A stretch of DNA of 36,721 nt from an uncultured Granulosicoccaceae bacterium. Its GTDB lineage: Bacteria; Pseudomonadota; Gammaproteobacteria; Granulosicoccales; Granulosicoccaceae. Shown piece by piece: positions 15,577-23,105 of the stretch; within the stretch, counting starts at the first letter, position 1, and every line of letters starts with the position of its first letter. The translations under genes and the position numbers were made by a program. The stretch is from NCBI GenBank assembly GCA_937922945.1, contig CAKZUP010000070.1:1-36721 (forward strand), read 5' to 3'. The notes under the pieces were generated by a model. That model had not been told where the DNA came from. It saw nothing but the letters and a program-made list of their open reading frames with translations, and made no database searches.

Positions 15577-16038
15577 CTACGGAACAGGTTTCCTGAAGAA
15601 TACTCGCTCAAACCCATCCTGATTCTTTCTATCGTACTCTTCAAAGCCTAAATGGGCATACATTTTTATGTTTTCATGCATAAGTACATTCGTGTAAAGC
15701 TGAATTTCGTTTAAGCCTTTTTCAAGCGCCTGAGCCTCGGCTGTTTGGATGAGCATTTTCCCCACGCCCATGCCATGATAATCGGGTAGCACCGCAACAT
15801 TCTCCAGATGCAGGGTATTGTGCATGGGATAGCAAACGATATATCCGATCGTTTTTTCAGTCAATAGCGCCACGTGTACCCATTGCTGTTGCACCTGTTT
15901 TTTAAAATCCGCCACCATTGGTGCCGGTGTTTTATTCATCCTGGCAATGTAAGGTTTGTAGGCGAGTACAGCGCACTGTTCTATTGCACTAACCTGTTGC
16001 AGTGTTGCAGGAGCGATAATGACTGAGTTATTTGACAT
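15577..16038 (-). CDS. GNAT-family N-acetyltransferase
   Basis: The 153-residue protein has the GNAT fold signature. A central strand LHLENVAVLPDYHGMGVGKMLI carries the acetyl-CoA pyrophosphate loop (x-x-G-x-G). The C-terminal motif is LYTNVLMHENIKMYAHLGFEEYDR. Length and layout are normal for single-domain GNATs that acetylate small amines or protein N termini; the acceptor is not predictable. It is convergent with the lipase-like gene and 105 bp past a strong terminator belonging to the next minus-strand gene. It is therefore probably transcribed on its own from the 16039-16143 region. Confidence 0.9.
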   Translation of the reverse strand: MSNNSVIIAPATLQQVSAIEQCAVLAYKPYIARMNKTPAPMVADFKKQVQQQWVHVALLTEKTIGYIVCYPMHNTLHLENVAVLPDYHGMGVGKMLIQTAEAQALEKGLNEIQLYTNVLMHENIKMYAHLGFEEYDRKNQDGFERVFFRKPVP

Positions 16039-16143
16039 GACGTTTCATGGCGTTTGCAGCTAGCTTAGCGCCAGCATAGCTCGGATTTCGCTTTCAGTGC
16101 GACTCTATACACCTGAGTTGGCAAGTGAGGCAGGCAGGCGTAA

Positions 16144-16168
16144 AAAAGCCCGATCGAATCGGGCTTTT
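16144..16168. terminator. Strong rho-independent terminator
   Basis: AAAAGCCCGAT and ATCGGGCTTTT form a perfect 11-bp stem (16144-16154 with 16158-16168) around a CGA loop, with A and T tracts on both sides. It sits 50 bp past the stop of the minus-strand HAMP gene and should end that transcript. Confidence 0.88.
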
Positions 16169-16217
16169 CAAGGATTAAGCAAAGCTTGTAACTAAGTAAA
16201 GCTTGGCGTTGAGCCGG

Positions 16218-16718
16218 TTAGCTGTGTTTATCTTTTGTTTCAAGATGAACAGCAAGTTCGTTAAGTTTTTCAGCGTATTCATTTAGCATACGAACATCGC
16301 CTTTTCGTAAGGTGACTCGATGTGAGTAATTACCTTTAGCCAGTTCCTCTATATGCCGTGTGAAGGGCCGGAAAGGGCCAACTAACCTGTGCGTATATGC
16401 CACGCAAACGGCAGCCAGAAGTAATACGTACAAAACGAATAGGGCGCCGCAGTAGCGGAACAGGTGGATAAGCTGCATGTTTATTTCGTCTTGATAGTAG
16501 CTTGTACCACCTGCGGACGTTGACATACTGCCAATCAGATTACCAAATGCCATGTACAGAAAAGCGCCCAGAAGTACCGCAACAATCGCGGTAAGGCCCA
16601 GCATGTACATGAGCAATTTAAATTGCAGAAACGGTTCCCATACCGCATTCACCAACTTGCGCTGGTGCTTTGGCTTGCCGTCAGCCGAGCTTTTTGCAAT
16701 AGCTTGAGTTGCGCTCAT
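16218..16718 (-). CDS. Two-helix membrane protein with HAMP-like domain
   Basis: From ATG 16718 the product has 166 residues. A short cytosolic start with KHQRKLVNAVWEPF is followed by a membrane helix (LLMYMLGLTAIVAVLLGAFL), a short periplasmic loop and a second helix (GALFVLYVLLLAAVCVAY). A HAMP-like segment (HRLVGPFRPFTRHIEELAKG, then a second helix LNEYAEKLNELAVHLE) ends the protein. It has no kinase, cyclase or methyl-accepting domain, so it may only pass a signal or scaffold a partner. The frame extends to a GTG at 16817 (199 residues) without a ribosome site. AAGGA ahead of 16718 favours the shorter form, but this is not settled. It is divergent from the carbonic-anhydrase-like gene. 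Confidence 0.75.
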   Translation of the reverse strand: MSATQAIAKSSADGKPKHQRKLVNAVWEPFLQFKLLMYMLGLTAIVAVLLGAFLYMAFGNLIGSMSTSAGGTSYYQDEINMQLIHLFRYCGALFVLYVLLLAAVCVAYTHRLVGPFRPFTRHIEELAKGNYSHRVTLRKGDVRMLNEYAEKLNELAVHLETKDKHS

Positions 16719-16910
16719 GATGTGGATTAATCCTTGCCTGATTACACTGTCGTTATCGGTTTTGAATAGCTGATCCTTAGGGCTGTGTGGAGACTGTGCA
16801 GGTTTGGTATTAGCCACCTGGTTATTGTGGGAGAGGTTTCACAATCCGCAGTGCCGTCCACGTAAGGTATAGTGTGAACTGGCAGAGAATATTGGGAACA
16901 CACATAGAAA

Positions 16911-17429
16911 ATGTACAAACTAGGCGATAAACAGCCCAAGCTGAGTTCCAACTACTATGTAGCCCCTGGGGCTGCTGTAATCGGTGATGTCAGGTTTGGA
17001 GAGGATGTCAGCATATGGTTTAACGCTGTCGTTCGTGGGGACAACGATTTTATCGAGCTTGGCGATGGTACTAATATTCAGGATGGCTCTGTTTTACACG
17101 TCGATAAAGGTTATCCGATTAGCTTAGGCAAGCGTGTCACTATAGGGCATAAAGTTATGTTGCATGGTTGCACTATTGGCGATGGCACGTTGATTGGGAT
17201 GAATGCAGTGGTCTTAAATGGCGCCGTTGTGGGTAGTCATTGCTTAATCGGTGCGAACGCGTTGGTCACTGAAGGTATGAGCGTGCCAGATGGGTCGTTA
17301 GTGCTTGGGTCACCGGGAAAGGTCGTTAAACAGCTTGACGATAAAGCGCTGGATTTAATTGAGGCAGGTGCTCAGCATTACATTGATAAAATCGAAATGT
17401 ATCGAGATACTTTGTCTCGTTTGCGTTAG
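16911..17429 (+). CDS. Gamma-class carbonic anhydrase homologue (hexapeptide protein, YrdA-like)
   Basis: The 172-residue protein is a left-handed beta-helix of hexapeptide repeats (FGEDVSIWFNAVVRGD, IGDGTLIGMNAVVLNGAVVG, IGANALVTEG). It then has a C-terminal helix (LIEAGAQHYIDKIEMYRDTL). The three zinc-ligand histidines of the gamma-CA family are present in VLHVDKG, TIGHKVMLHGC (first His) and the same segment (second His). Length fits the YrdA/CaiE-like group, whose catalytic activity varies, so carbonic anhydrase activity is not certain. It is a cytosolic trimer by family analogy. A 15-bp repeat array starts 28 bp after its stop. Confidence 0.92.
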   Translation: MYKLGDKQPKLSSNYYVAPGAAVIGDVRFGEDVSIWFNAVVRGDNDFIELGDGTNIQDGSVLHVDKGYPISLGKRVTIGHKVMLHGCTIGDGTLIGMNAVVLNGAVVGSHCLIGANALVTEGMSVPDGSLVLGSPGKVVKQLDDKALDLIEAGAQHYIDKIEMYRDTLSRLR

Positions 17430-17457
17430 TGCTGTTTCTTATCCGAAAGTCGTTTCA

Positions 17458-17547
17458 TACATGCGCTGATCTTACATATGGTGTTCTTACATATGCTGAT
17501 CAGACATATGGTGACCATACATGTGTTGATTATACATCTGCGAATAG
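17458..17547 (+). repeat. 15-bp tandem array, 6 units, core tacatatggtgatca
   Basis: Six units start at 17458, 17473, 17488, 17503, 17518 and 17533 without indels: tacatgcgctgatct, tacatatggtgttct, tacatatgctgatca, gacatatggtgacca, tacatgtgttgatta, tacatctgcgaatag. ACAT is invariant at positions 2-5 of every unit. The array lies in a non-coding gap between convergent genes, although one plus frame stays open through it (reading LTYGV, LTYAD, QTYGD, HTCVD). Confidence 0.88.
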
Positions 17548-17549
17548 TT

Positions 17550-17630
17550 TGGTTAGCCGTCCCAGTGTCGCAAACCAGTCTTCAAGTAAACTGGTCTTGA
17601 AGTCTGACCAAACTGGGAATCGGCTAACCA
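17550..17630. terminator. Long imperfect hairpin between convergent genes
   Basis: The outer arms TGGTTAGCCG (17550-17559) and CGGCTAACCA (17621-17630) pair perfectly. CCCAGT (17561-17566) with ACTGGG (17612-17617) extends the stem after a small bulge. Inside, ACCAGT (17574-17579) can pair with ACTGGT (17590-17595), or CTTCAAG (17580-17586) with CTTGAAG (17596-17602), as alternative stems. It lies 13 bp from the sbmA-like stop. A bidirectional terminator is likely; there is no clear target duplication to support a mobile element. Confidence 0.6.
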
Positions 17631-17642
17631 CCTACCGTATTG

Positions 17643-18869
17643 CTACGCTGTTATAAGCGCTTCTCCCGGGTCTCCATCAATAGCCGATTCAAACGCGTGC
17701 AGGCGTTTGTAAATCGACATTAGTTCCACAATCGTTGTCCATGAATTCACCAGGAACTGGAATGAATTTTCTACCTGTCCGAAAGCCTGTGAAATTTGTT
17801 GATAAACACCAAAGGTAATAGCGCCTGCAATAAAGGTTGGCCCGAGTGCAACCAAAGGCAAAAAATTCGCGCCTTGCAAATAGGCATAGCGGAACAAATT
17901 GAAATACAGGTAGTTAAAGTAAAGCCTGAAATAATTTTTCCTCACATCGCCGAATAATTCATTGATGGTTGGTGGCTGAGCTCTGTCAGGACTATCTTCG
18001 CCATACACCAGCTCTTTACGATACGCGGCTTCAACTTTCTGATTTTGAAATTCGAGCCCGGGTAGCTTAATACCCACAGCGGCAAGCAGAATCGTGCCGA
18101 ACACAGCTGACAATAAAGCCAACATAACGAGAGATCCGTTCACTTCGCCAATAATCGGCAGCGATGTAACCTGCTTTGACAGTGTCCAAAGCAGGGGCAG
18201 AAAAGCCAGTAACGTCATAATCGAACTAACGAATGCAGCGCCAAGGCCTTCCATAATGCCAGCAAATCGCATGGTGTCCTCCTGAATACGCTGAGACGCT
18301 CCTTCGACTTTGCGCAGTTTTTCCCAGTGAGACATGTAGTAATCGTTCATGGCCGTGCGCCAACGGAACACGTAATGCGATACGAAATACGAGAATAGAA
18401 TTCTGGCTAATATCGTCGGGATAAGAATGTAAACCACGGTAATCAACTTGCCATAGTATTCTTCCGGCGTAATGCTGTTGGGCCCCGACACGGCTTTCTG
18501 GATAAGGTCGTAGAAGTCGCCATACCAGTCGTTCATCCAGACGCTGATTTGAACCATGAAGTAGGTAAAAACAAGAATGATGGTACTACCGATAACCGAC
18601 CATACGAACCAGCGATGTCGACCCAAAAATGCCCAAAGCACGCAGAAAAGCACGGACGTGGCAATAATGTACTGATAAACCCAGACCTTGGTGGCGCTGA
18701 GAAAAGGCGGGCGCTCGCCTTCGGCTAATTCGGGTGAGTTTGTGCCGTACAACGCAAACTTATCTGCCAAGTCAATTGCCCCAAGATGCCAGATGGCCAG
18801 TGCCACCAAAAACCAGGCAAACGCCGACTGGAAAAATAACTTTGGTCTTGGAAAAAACGATGCAAACAT
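17643..18869 (-). CDS. sbmA: SbmA/BacA-family peptide transporter
   Basis: ATG 18869 gives 408 residues starting MFASFFPRPKLFFQSAFAWF, almost the same as the E. coli SbmA start (406 residues). An upstream codon at 18935 would add 22 residues without family support. The protein has about seven to eight membrane helices and the exporter-like fold without an ATPase domain. Conserved segments include VWMNDWYGDFYDLIQKA, RWRTAMNDYYMSHWEKLR and SQRIQEDTMRFA. SbmA/BacA proteins import microcins and proline-rich peptides using the proton gradient, and support peptide resistance in symbionts. No ABC partner is adjacent. It ends beside the 17550-17630 hairpin. Confidence 0.93.
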   Translation of the reverse strand: MFASFFPRPKLFFQSAFAWFLVALAIWHLGAIDLADKFALYGTNSPELAEGERPPFLSATKVWVYQYIIATSVLFCVLWAFLGRHRWFVWSVIGSTIILVFTYFMVQISVWMNDWYGDFYDLIQKAVSGPNSITPEEYYGKLITVVYILIPTILARILFSYFVSHYVFRWRTAMNDYYMSHWEKLRKVEGASQRIQEDTMRFAGIMEGLGAAFVSSIMTLLAFLPLLWTLSKQVTSLPIIGEVNGSLVMLALLSAVFGTILLAAVGIKLPGLEFQNQKVEAAYRKELVYGEDSPDRAQPPTINELFGDVRKNYFRLYFNYLYFNLFRYAYLQGANFLPLVALGPTFIAGAITFGVYQQISQAFGQVENSFQFLVNSWTTIVELMSIYKRLHAFESAIDGDPGEALITA

Positions 18870-19155
18870 AATGTATCGGCCTTGGGTTACCGGATTCGTC
18901 CACGTCGGGACTATCCGAAAAAAATGGTTACTCAAACGTTAGTTTAGTGCGCTTTCAAGTGGTTCGCTTGCCGAACATTGCCATCCGGACCGGTATCCAA
19001 TTCAATCCTTGAAAAATTCACCTCTAAGCCCTTTAGCTTATGGTTTTCTGAGTAGGAAACGCGTAAAAGGCGCAGCTTGATAGCCGTGCTGATGTGCTAT
19101 TTCGATACAATAAGGCTATTACGAATTCACGATACTCCAAGAGGTGGTCAGACAC
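18870..19155. other. Divergent intergenic region between sbmA and ettA
   Basis: The 286-bp gap carries no convincing gene; long minus frames reaching into it are shadows of ettA. A small perfect hairpin GTTCG-CTTGC-CGAAC lies at 18962-18976. A TACAAT at 19106-19111 could be the -10 element of ettA, with no well-spaced -35 seen. The ettA ribosome site AAGAGG is at 19139-19144. Confidence 0.5.
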
Positions 19156-20823
19156 ATGGCTCAATACGTTTACACCATGAACCGCGTGGGCAAAATTGTC
19201 CCGCCCAAACGCCAGATTCTGCGCGATATCTCGCTGTCTTTTTTCCCTGGCGCGAAAATTGGCGTGCTGGGCCTTAATGGTGCAGGTAAATCCACACTTC
19301 TGCGGATTATGGCAGGCGTGGACACGGAAATAGAAGGCGAGGCTCGGCCCATGCCAGGAATTAATGTGGGTTATCTGCCTCAGGAACCGGCACTCGACCC
19401 GAATAAAACGGTTCGTGAAGTAGTAGAAGAAGCGGTCGATGAAATCAAGTCGGCGCAGGCTAGGCTGGATGAAATTTATGCGCTCTATGCAGAGCCCGAT
19501 GCAGATTTTGACGCATTGGCAGCCGAGCAAGGCAAGCTGGAGGCGATTCTGCAGGCCAGCGATGCCCACAACCTGCAAACCCAGCTGGATATCGCTGCCG
19601 ATGCGCTGCGCTTGCCCGACTGGGACGCCAAAGTAGAGCACTTGTCTGGTGGTGAAAAGCGCCGTGTGGCCTTGTGTCGTTTGCTGCTCTCTGGCCCGGA
19701 CATGCTGTTGCTGGATGAGCCCACCAACCATCTGGATGCTGACTCTGTTGGTTGGCTTGAGCAATTTCTGCACGACTTTGACGGCACGGTGGTCGCCATA
19801 ACGCACGATCGGTATTTTCTCGATAACGTTGCTGGCTGGATTCTGGAGCTCGATCGTGGTTACGGGATACCGCATGAAGGCAACTACTCAGGTTGGCTTG
19901 ATGCGAAAGCGCAACGCCTGGAAACCGAATCCAAGCAGGAATCGGCGCACGCCAAGGCCATGAAGGCGGAATTGGAGTGGGTACGTCAGGGTGCGAAAGG
20001 CCGTCAGTCTAAGTCAAAAGCCCGTTTGGCACGCTTTGAAGAAATGCAGACGCAGGAATTTCAAAAACGTTCTGAAACAAACGAGATTTATATTCCACCT
20101 GGTCCTCGTTTAGGTGACAAAGTCATCGATTTCGAAAACGTCACTAAATCCTACGGCGATAGGGTGCTTATTGAAGACTTGTCTTTTAGCATTCCGCAGG
20201 GTGCTATTGTGGGTGTTATCGGTGGTAACGGTGCAGGAAAGTCAACGCTGTTCCGCATGATTATGGATCAGGAGCAACCCGACTCGGGCTCTATCTCTAT
20301 TGGCGAGACCGTGCAACTGGCGTATGTTGATCAAAGTCGTGATGACCTGGAAGGCGATAAAACCGTATTCGAGGTGCTGTCGGGTGGATCCGACATGCTG
20401 CAAATTGGAAACTACGAAATACCGTCTCGCAACTATGTCGGGCGCTTTAATTTTAAAGGTGCAGACCAACAGAAAGTGGTGAAAGATTTATCTGGTGGTG
20501 AGCGCGGTCGACTGCATTTGGCCATGACATTGAAACAAGGCGCGAACGTGCTTCTACTCGATGAGCCATCGAACGATCTTGATGTTGAAACCTTACGTGC
20601 GCTAGAGGAAGCCTTGTTGGATTTTGCCGGTGCCGCTATTGTCATCTCGCACGATCGTTGGTTTCTTGATCGTGTTGCCACGCACATACTGGCCTATGAA
20701 GACCCATCAGAAATTAATTTTTTCCAGGGTAATTATGCAGAGTACGAAGCCGATCGTCGTGAACGATTAGGTGATGCGGCCGTGCAGCCCAAGCGGGTGA
20801 GGTATAAAAAACTGGCCGTATAA
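19156..20823 (+). CDS. ettA: Energy-dependent translational throttle protein, ABC-F ATPase
   Basis: EttA binds the ribosomal E site and gates the first elongation step according to the ATP/ADP ratio. ATG 19156 (MAQYVYTMNRVGKIVPPKR) gives 555 residues, the E. coli length. Two ABC domains are present. The first has Walker A GLNGAGKST, signature LSGGEKRRVA and Walker B LLDEPTNHLD. The second has GGNGAGKST (Gly in place of the usual Pro), LSGGERGRLH and LLDEPSNDLD (Ser for Thr). The linker between them contains the basic GRQSKSKARLARFEE segment typical of EttA. There is no membrane part. It has its own promoter region and is followed by upp after 72 bp. Confidence 0.96.
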   Translation: MAQYVYTMNRVGKIVPPKRQILRDISLSFFPGAKIGVLGLNGAGKSTLLRIMAGVDTEIEGEARPMPGINVGYLPQEPALDPNKTVREVVEEAVDEIKSAQARLDEIYALYAEPDADFDALAAEQGKLEAILQASDAHNLQTQLDIAADALRLPDWDAKVEHLSGGEKRRVALCRLLLSGPDMLLLDEPTNHLDADSVGWLEQFLHDFDGTVVAITHDRYFLDNVAGWILELDRGYGIPHEGNYSGWLDAKAQRLETESKQESAHAKAMKAELEWVRQGAKGRQSKSKARLARFEEMQTQEFQKRSETNEIYIPPGPRLGDKVIDFENVTKSYGDRVLIEDLSFSIPQGAIVGVIGGNGAGKSTLFRMIMDQEQPDSGSISIGETVQLAYVDQSRDDLEGDKTVFEVLSGGSDMLQIGNYEIPSRNYVGRFNFKGADQQKVVKDLSGGERGRLHLAMTLKQGANVLLLDEPSNDLDVETLRALEEALLDFAGAAIVISHDRWFLDRVATHILAYEDPSEINFFQGNYAEYEADRRERLGDAAVQPKRVRYKKLAV

Positions 20824-20895
20824 CGGCTGAGCCAATGAGTAAAACCCGTTGGTGAAAATCAGCCAGTCGACAACACGCTAACCAAAACTATCGTT

Positions 20896-21555
20896 ATGCA
20901 TACACAAAAACAACTTGATGAAAAAGGTTTAAAAGCCACAGTCGTAGAGCACCCGCTGGTGCAGCACAAGCTATCGCTGATGCGCAGCAAGGAGCAACCA
21001 GTTACTGCGTTCAGAAGTTTGCTGCGCGAAATTTCCTGGCTATTGTGCTACGAAGTGTGCCGTGATCTTCCGTTGGAAGATCAACCCATTGAAACACCGG
21101 TTGAGGCAATGAATGCACCGATGCTACAGGGTAAGAAGTTGGCGTTTGTTTCGATACTTCGAGCCGGTAACGGGTTACTCGATGGCATGCTCGATGTCAT
21201 TCCATCTGCTCGTGTCGGGCACGTGGGTTTGTTTCGCGATCCGAAAACGCTGGAAGCGGTAGAGTATTACTACAAAGTACCGCATAGCATGAGTGAGCGA
21301 CTCATTGTGGTGGTTGACCCCATGCTTGCTACCGCAAACTCTGCTATTGCAGCGGTACAAAAACTCAAAGAGGGTGGAGCCATCAACTTACGATTTGTCT
21401 GTCTTGTTGCAGCACCTGAAGGCATTGCAGCCTTTAATAAAGCGCATCCCGATGTACCCATTGTGACTGCCGCCGTCGATTCGCATTTAAACGATCACGG
21501 TTACATTGTTCCTGGCCTGGGTGATGCAGGCGATCGGATATTTGGCACTAAATGA
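20896..21555 (+). CDS. upp: Uracil phosphoribosyltransferase
   Basis: This enzyme salvages uracil with PRPP to make UMP. The 219-residue product carries [35 protein letters not shown], the PRPP loop [12 protein letters not shown] (about 139-150) and the C-terminal [17 protein letters not shown]. The RAGNGLLDG and [18 protein letters not shown] segments resemble alphaproteobacterial Upp more than E. coli Upp (RAGLGMMDG). The PRPP loop has Ala where Gly is expected (ATGG or ATGN). The last four bases overlap the start of the MttB-family gene, so the two are translationally coupled. No clear ribosome site precedes the start. Confidence 0.94.
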   Translation: MHTQKQLDEKGLKATVVEHPLVQHKLSLMRSKEQPVTAFRSLLREISWLLCYEVCRDLPLEDQPIETPVEAMNAPMLQGKKLAFVSILRAGNGLLDGMLDVIPSARVGHVGLFRDPKTLEAVEYYYKVPHSMSERLIVVVDPMLATANSAIAAVQKLKEGGAINLRFVCLVAAPEGIAAFNKAHPDVPIVTAAVDSHLNDHGYIVPGLGDAGDRIFGTK

Positions 21556-23084
21556 CACGCCGTGTTCGTAAAGGGCGTCGCAAAGCGCCCTCAAGCACCG
21601 ATATCGCGCAGCGCCCGTTTAAACAACCCGTTCGTCAAACCGCACCACTTAACGTGGCATCGGAAGATGAAGTCGAAGCCTTGCATTTAGCGTCACTGCG
21701 TGTGCTTCAGGAAACCGGTTTAAGCGTACTTGACGAGCAAAGCCGCGGCATCATGAAAGCGGCGGGGGCTGAAGTTGATGAAGCCACACACAGAGTGCGT
21801 TTCGATGCCGATCTGATCAATGCTTATGTATCGAAAGCACCAGCTTCTTTTACACTGCACGCGCGCAACCCTGAGCACAATGTGCACATCGGTGACGATA
21901 AGCTTACTTTTTGCATGATGGCCAGTGCACCCAACGCATCATGCAAAGATAAAGGCAGGCGTACCGGCAGTAGGGAAGATTTTCAGAATTTTCTGAAGCT
22001 CTCACAAATGCACAACATACTGCATATGAACGGGGGCTACCCGTGCGAGCCGGTTGATTTGCACCCATCTGTACGTCATCTGGATTGCATTGATGATTTA
22101 ATTACCCTTACCGACAAAGCCTTTTGCATTTACTCGCTGGGTGCACAGCGTAATACCGATGCAATAGAGATGGTGCGCATAGCCCGTGGGGTCAGTCGCG
22201 AACAACTCATGCAAGAACCGAGCGTCTGGACTGTTATCAATACCAATTCGCCGTTGCAACTGGATATACCGATGATGCAAGGCATTATCGAAATGGCGTC
22301 TATGGGACAAGCAGTGGTGATTACGCCGTTCACGCTGGCAGGTGCGATGGCGCCGATTACCATTAGCGGTGCATTGGTTTTGCAAAATGCGGAAGCGTTA
22401 GCGGCGATTGCATTTGCGCAAATGGTTCGAGCCGGTGCACCGGTGATTTATGGCGGATTTACATCGAATGTGGACATGAAGTCGGGTTCACCTGCTTTTG
22501 GCACACCTGAATACATGAAAGCGCAGTTAATCGGCGGGCAGTTAGCCCGGCGCTATAACGTGCCCTATCGTACATCGAATGTGTGTGCCGCCAATACGGT
22601 TGATGCGCAGGCCGCGTATGAAAGTGTGTTCTCATTGTGGGGCGCAATTAACAGTGGTATGCATCTACTGAAACACGGTGCGGGATGGATGGAAGGCGGG
22701 TTGTGTTGCTCTTATGAAAAAACCATCCTCGACATTGAGTTGTTGCAAATGGTTGAGGCCTATCTTACTCCACTGGATTTTTCTGATGCATCGCTTGCGC
22801 TTGACGCCATTGATGAGGTTGGACCGGGCGGGCACTTCTTCGGTACGCAACACACACAAGATCGATACACCGATGCATTTTACTCGCCCGTACTCAGCGA
22901 TTGGCGTAACTATGAATCCTGGCAGGAGGCAGGTGAACCCGATGCTTATGAGAAAGCCAACCGTGTGTGGAAAGAGCGCCTAGCGGCCTATCAACAGCCC
23001 GGTTTCGATTTGGGCTTAAGAGAAGAACTCGATGCCTTTCTCGCGTTACGAAAAAGCCAGGGCGGAGTAGCCACTGATTTTTAA
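21552..23084 (+). CDS. Trimethylamine methyltransferase (MttB) family protein, non-pyrrolysine
   Basis: The 510-residue product belongs to the MttB superfamily of corrinoid-dependent methylamine methyltransferases. A basic N terminus ([11 protein letters not shown]) is followed by the conserved core, including [53 protein letters not shown] and [13 protein letters not shown]. The frame has no in-frame amber codon, so it is a non-pyrrolysine homologue. Characterised members of that group demethylate quaternary amines such as glycine betaine, but many are uncharacterised. It overlaps upp by 4 bp and is followed after 21 bp by a choline-dehydrogenase-like gene. That suggests a choline- or betaine-derived substrate. 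No corrinoid protein gene is in the window, so the methyl acceptor is unclear. Confidence 0.88.
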   Translation: MTRRVRKGRRKAPSSTDIAQRPFKQPVRQTAPLNVASEDEVEALHLASLRVLQETGLSVLDEQSRGIMKAAGAEVDEATHRVRFDADLINAYVSKAPASFTLHARNPEHNVHIGDDKLTFCMMASAPNASCKDKGRRTGSREDFQNFLKLSQMHNILHMNGGYPCEPVDLHPSVRHLDCIDDLITLTDKAFCIYSLGAQRNTDAIEMVRIARGVSREQLMQEPSVWTVINTNSPLQLDIPMMQGIIEMASMGQAVVITPFTLAGAMAPITISGALVLQNAEALAAIAFAQMVRAGAPVIYGGFTSNVDMKSGSPAFGTPEYMKAQLIGGQLARRYNVPYRTSNVCAANTVDAQAAYESVFSLWGAINSGMHLLKHGAGWMEGGLCCSYEKTILDIELLQMVEAYLTPLDFSDASLALDAIDEVGPGGHFFGTQHTQDRYTDAFYSPVLSDWRNYESWQEAGEPDAYEKANRVWKERLAAYQQPGFDLGLREELDAFLALRKSQGGVATDF

Positions 23085-23105
23085 TCTTGCCAGCACGTGA
23101 GCCTT

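Noticed and set aside
17550..17630. MITE or small mobile element
   Set aside because: Terminal inverted arms exist, but no flanking target duplication is seen and no second copy is in the window.
17429..17656. Plus-strand frame of 75 codons starting in the stop of the carbonic-anhydrase-like gene
   Set aside because: It is made almost wholly of the 15-bp array and the hairpin, has no ribosome site of its own, and overlaps the 3' end of the sbmA-like gene.
19033..19875. Long minus-strand frame of 280 codons across ettA
   Set aside because: Antisense shadow of a well-supported ABC-F gene with no recognisable domain.
21552..23084. Pyrrolysine-containing MttB
   Set aside because: The frame runs full length without an internal amber codon, and no pyl genes are present.
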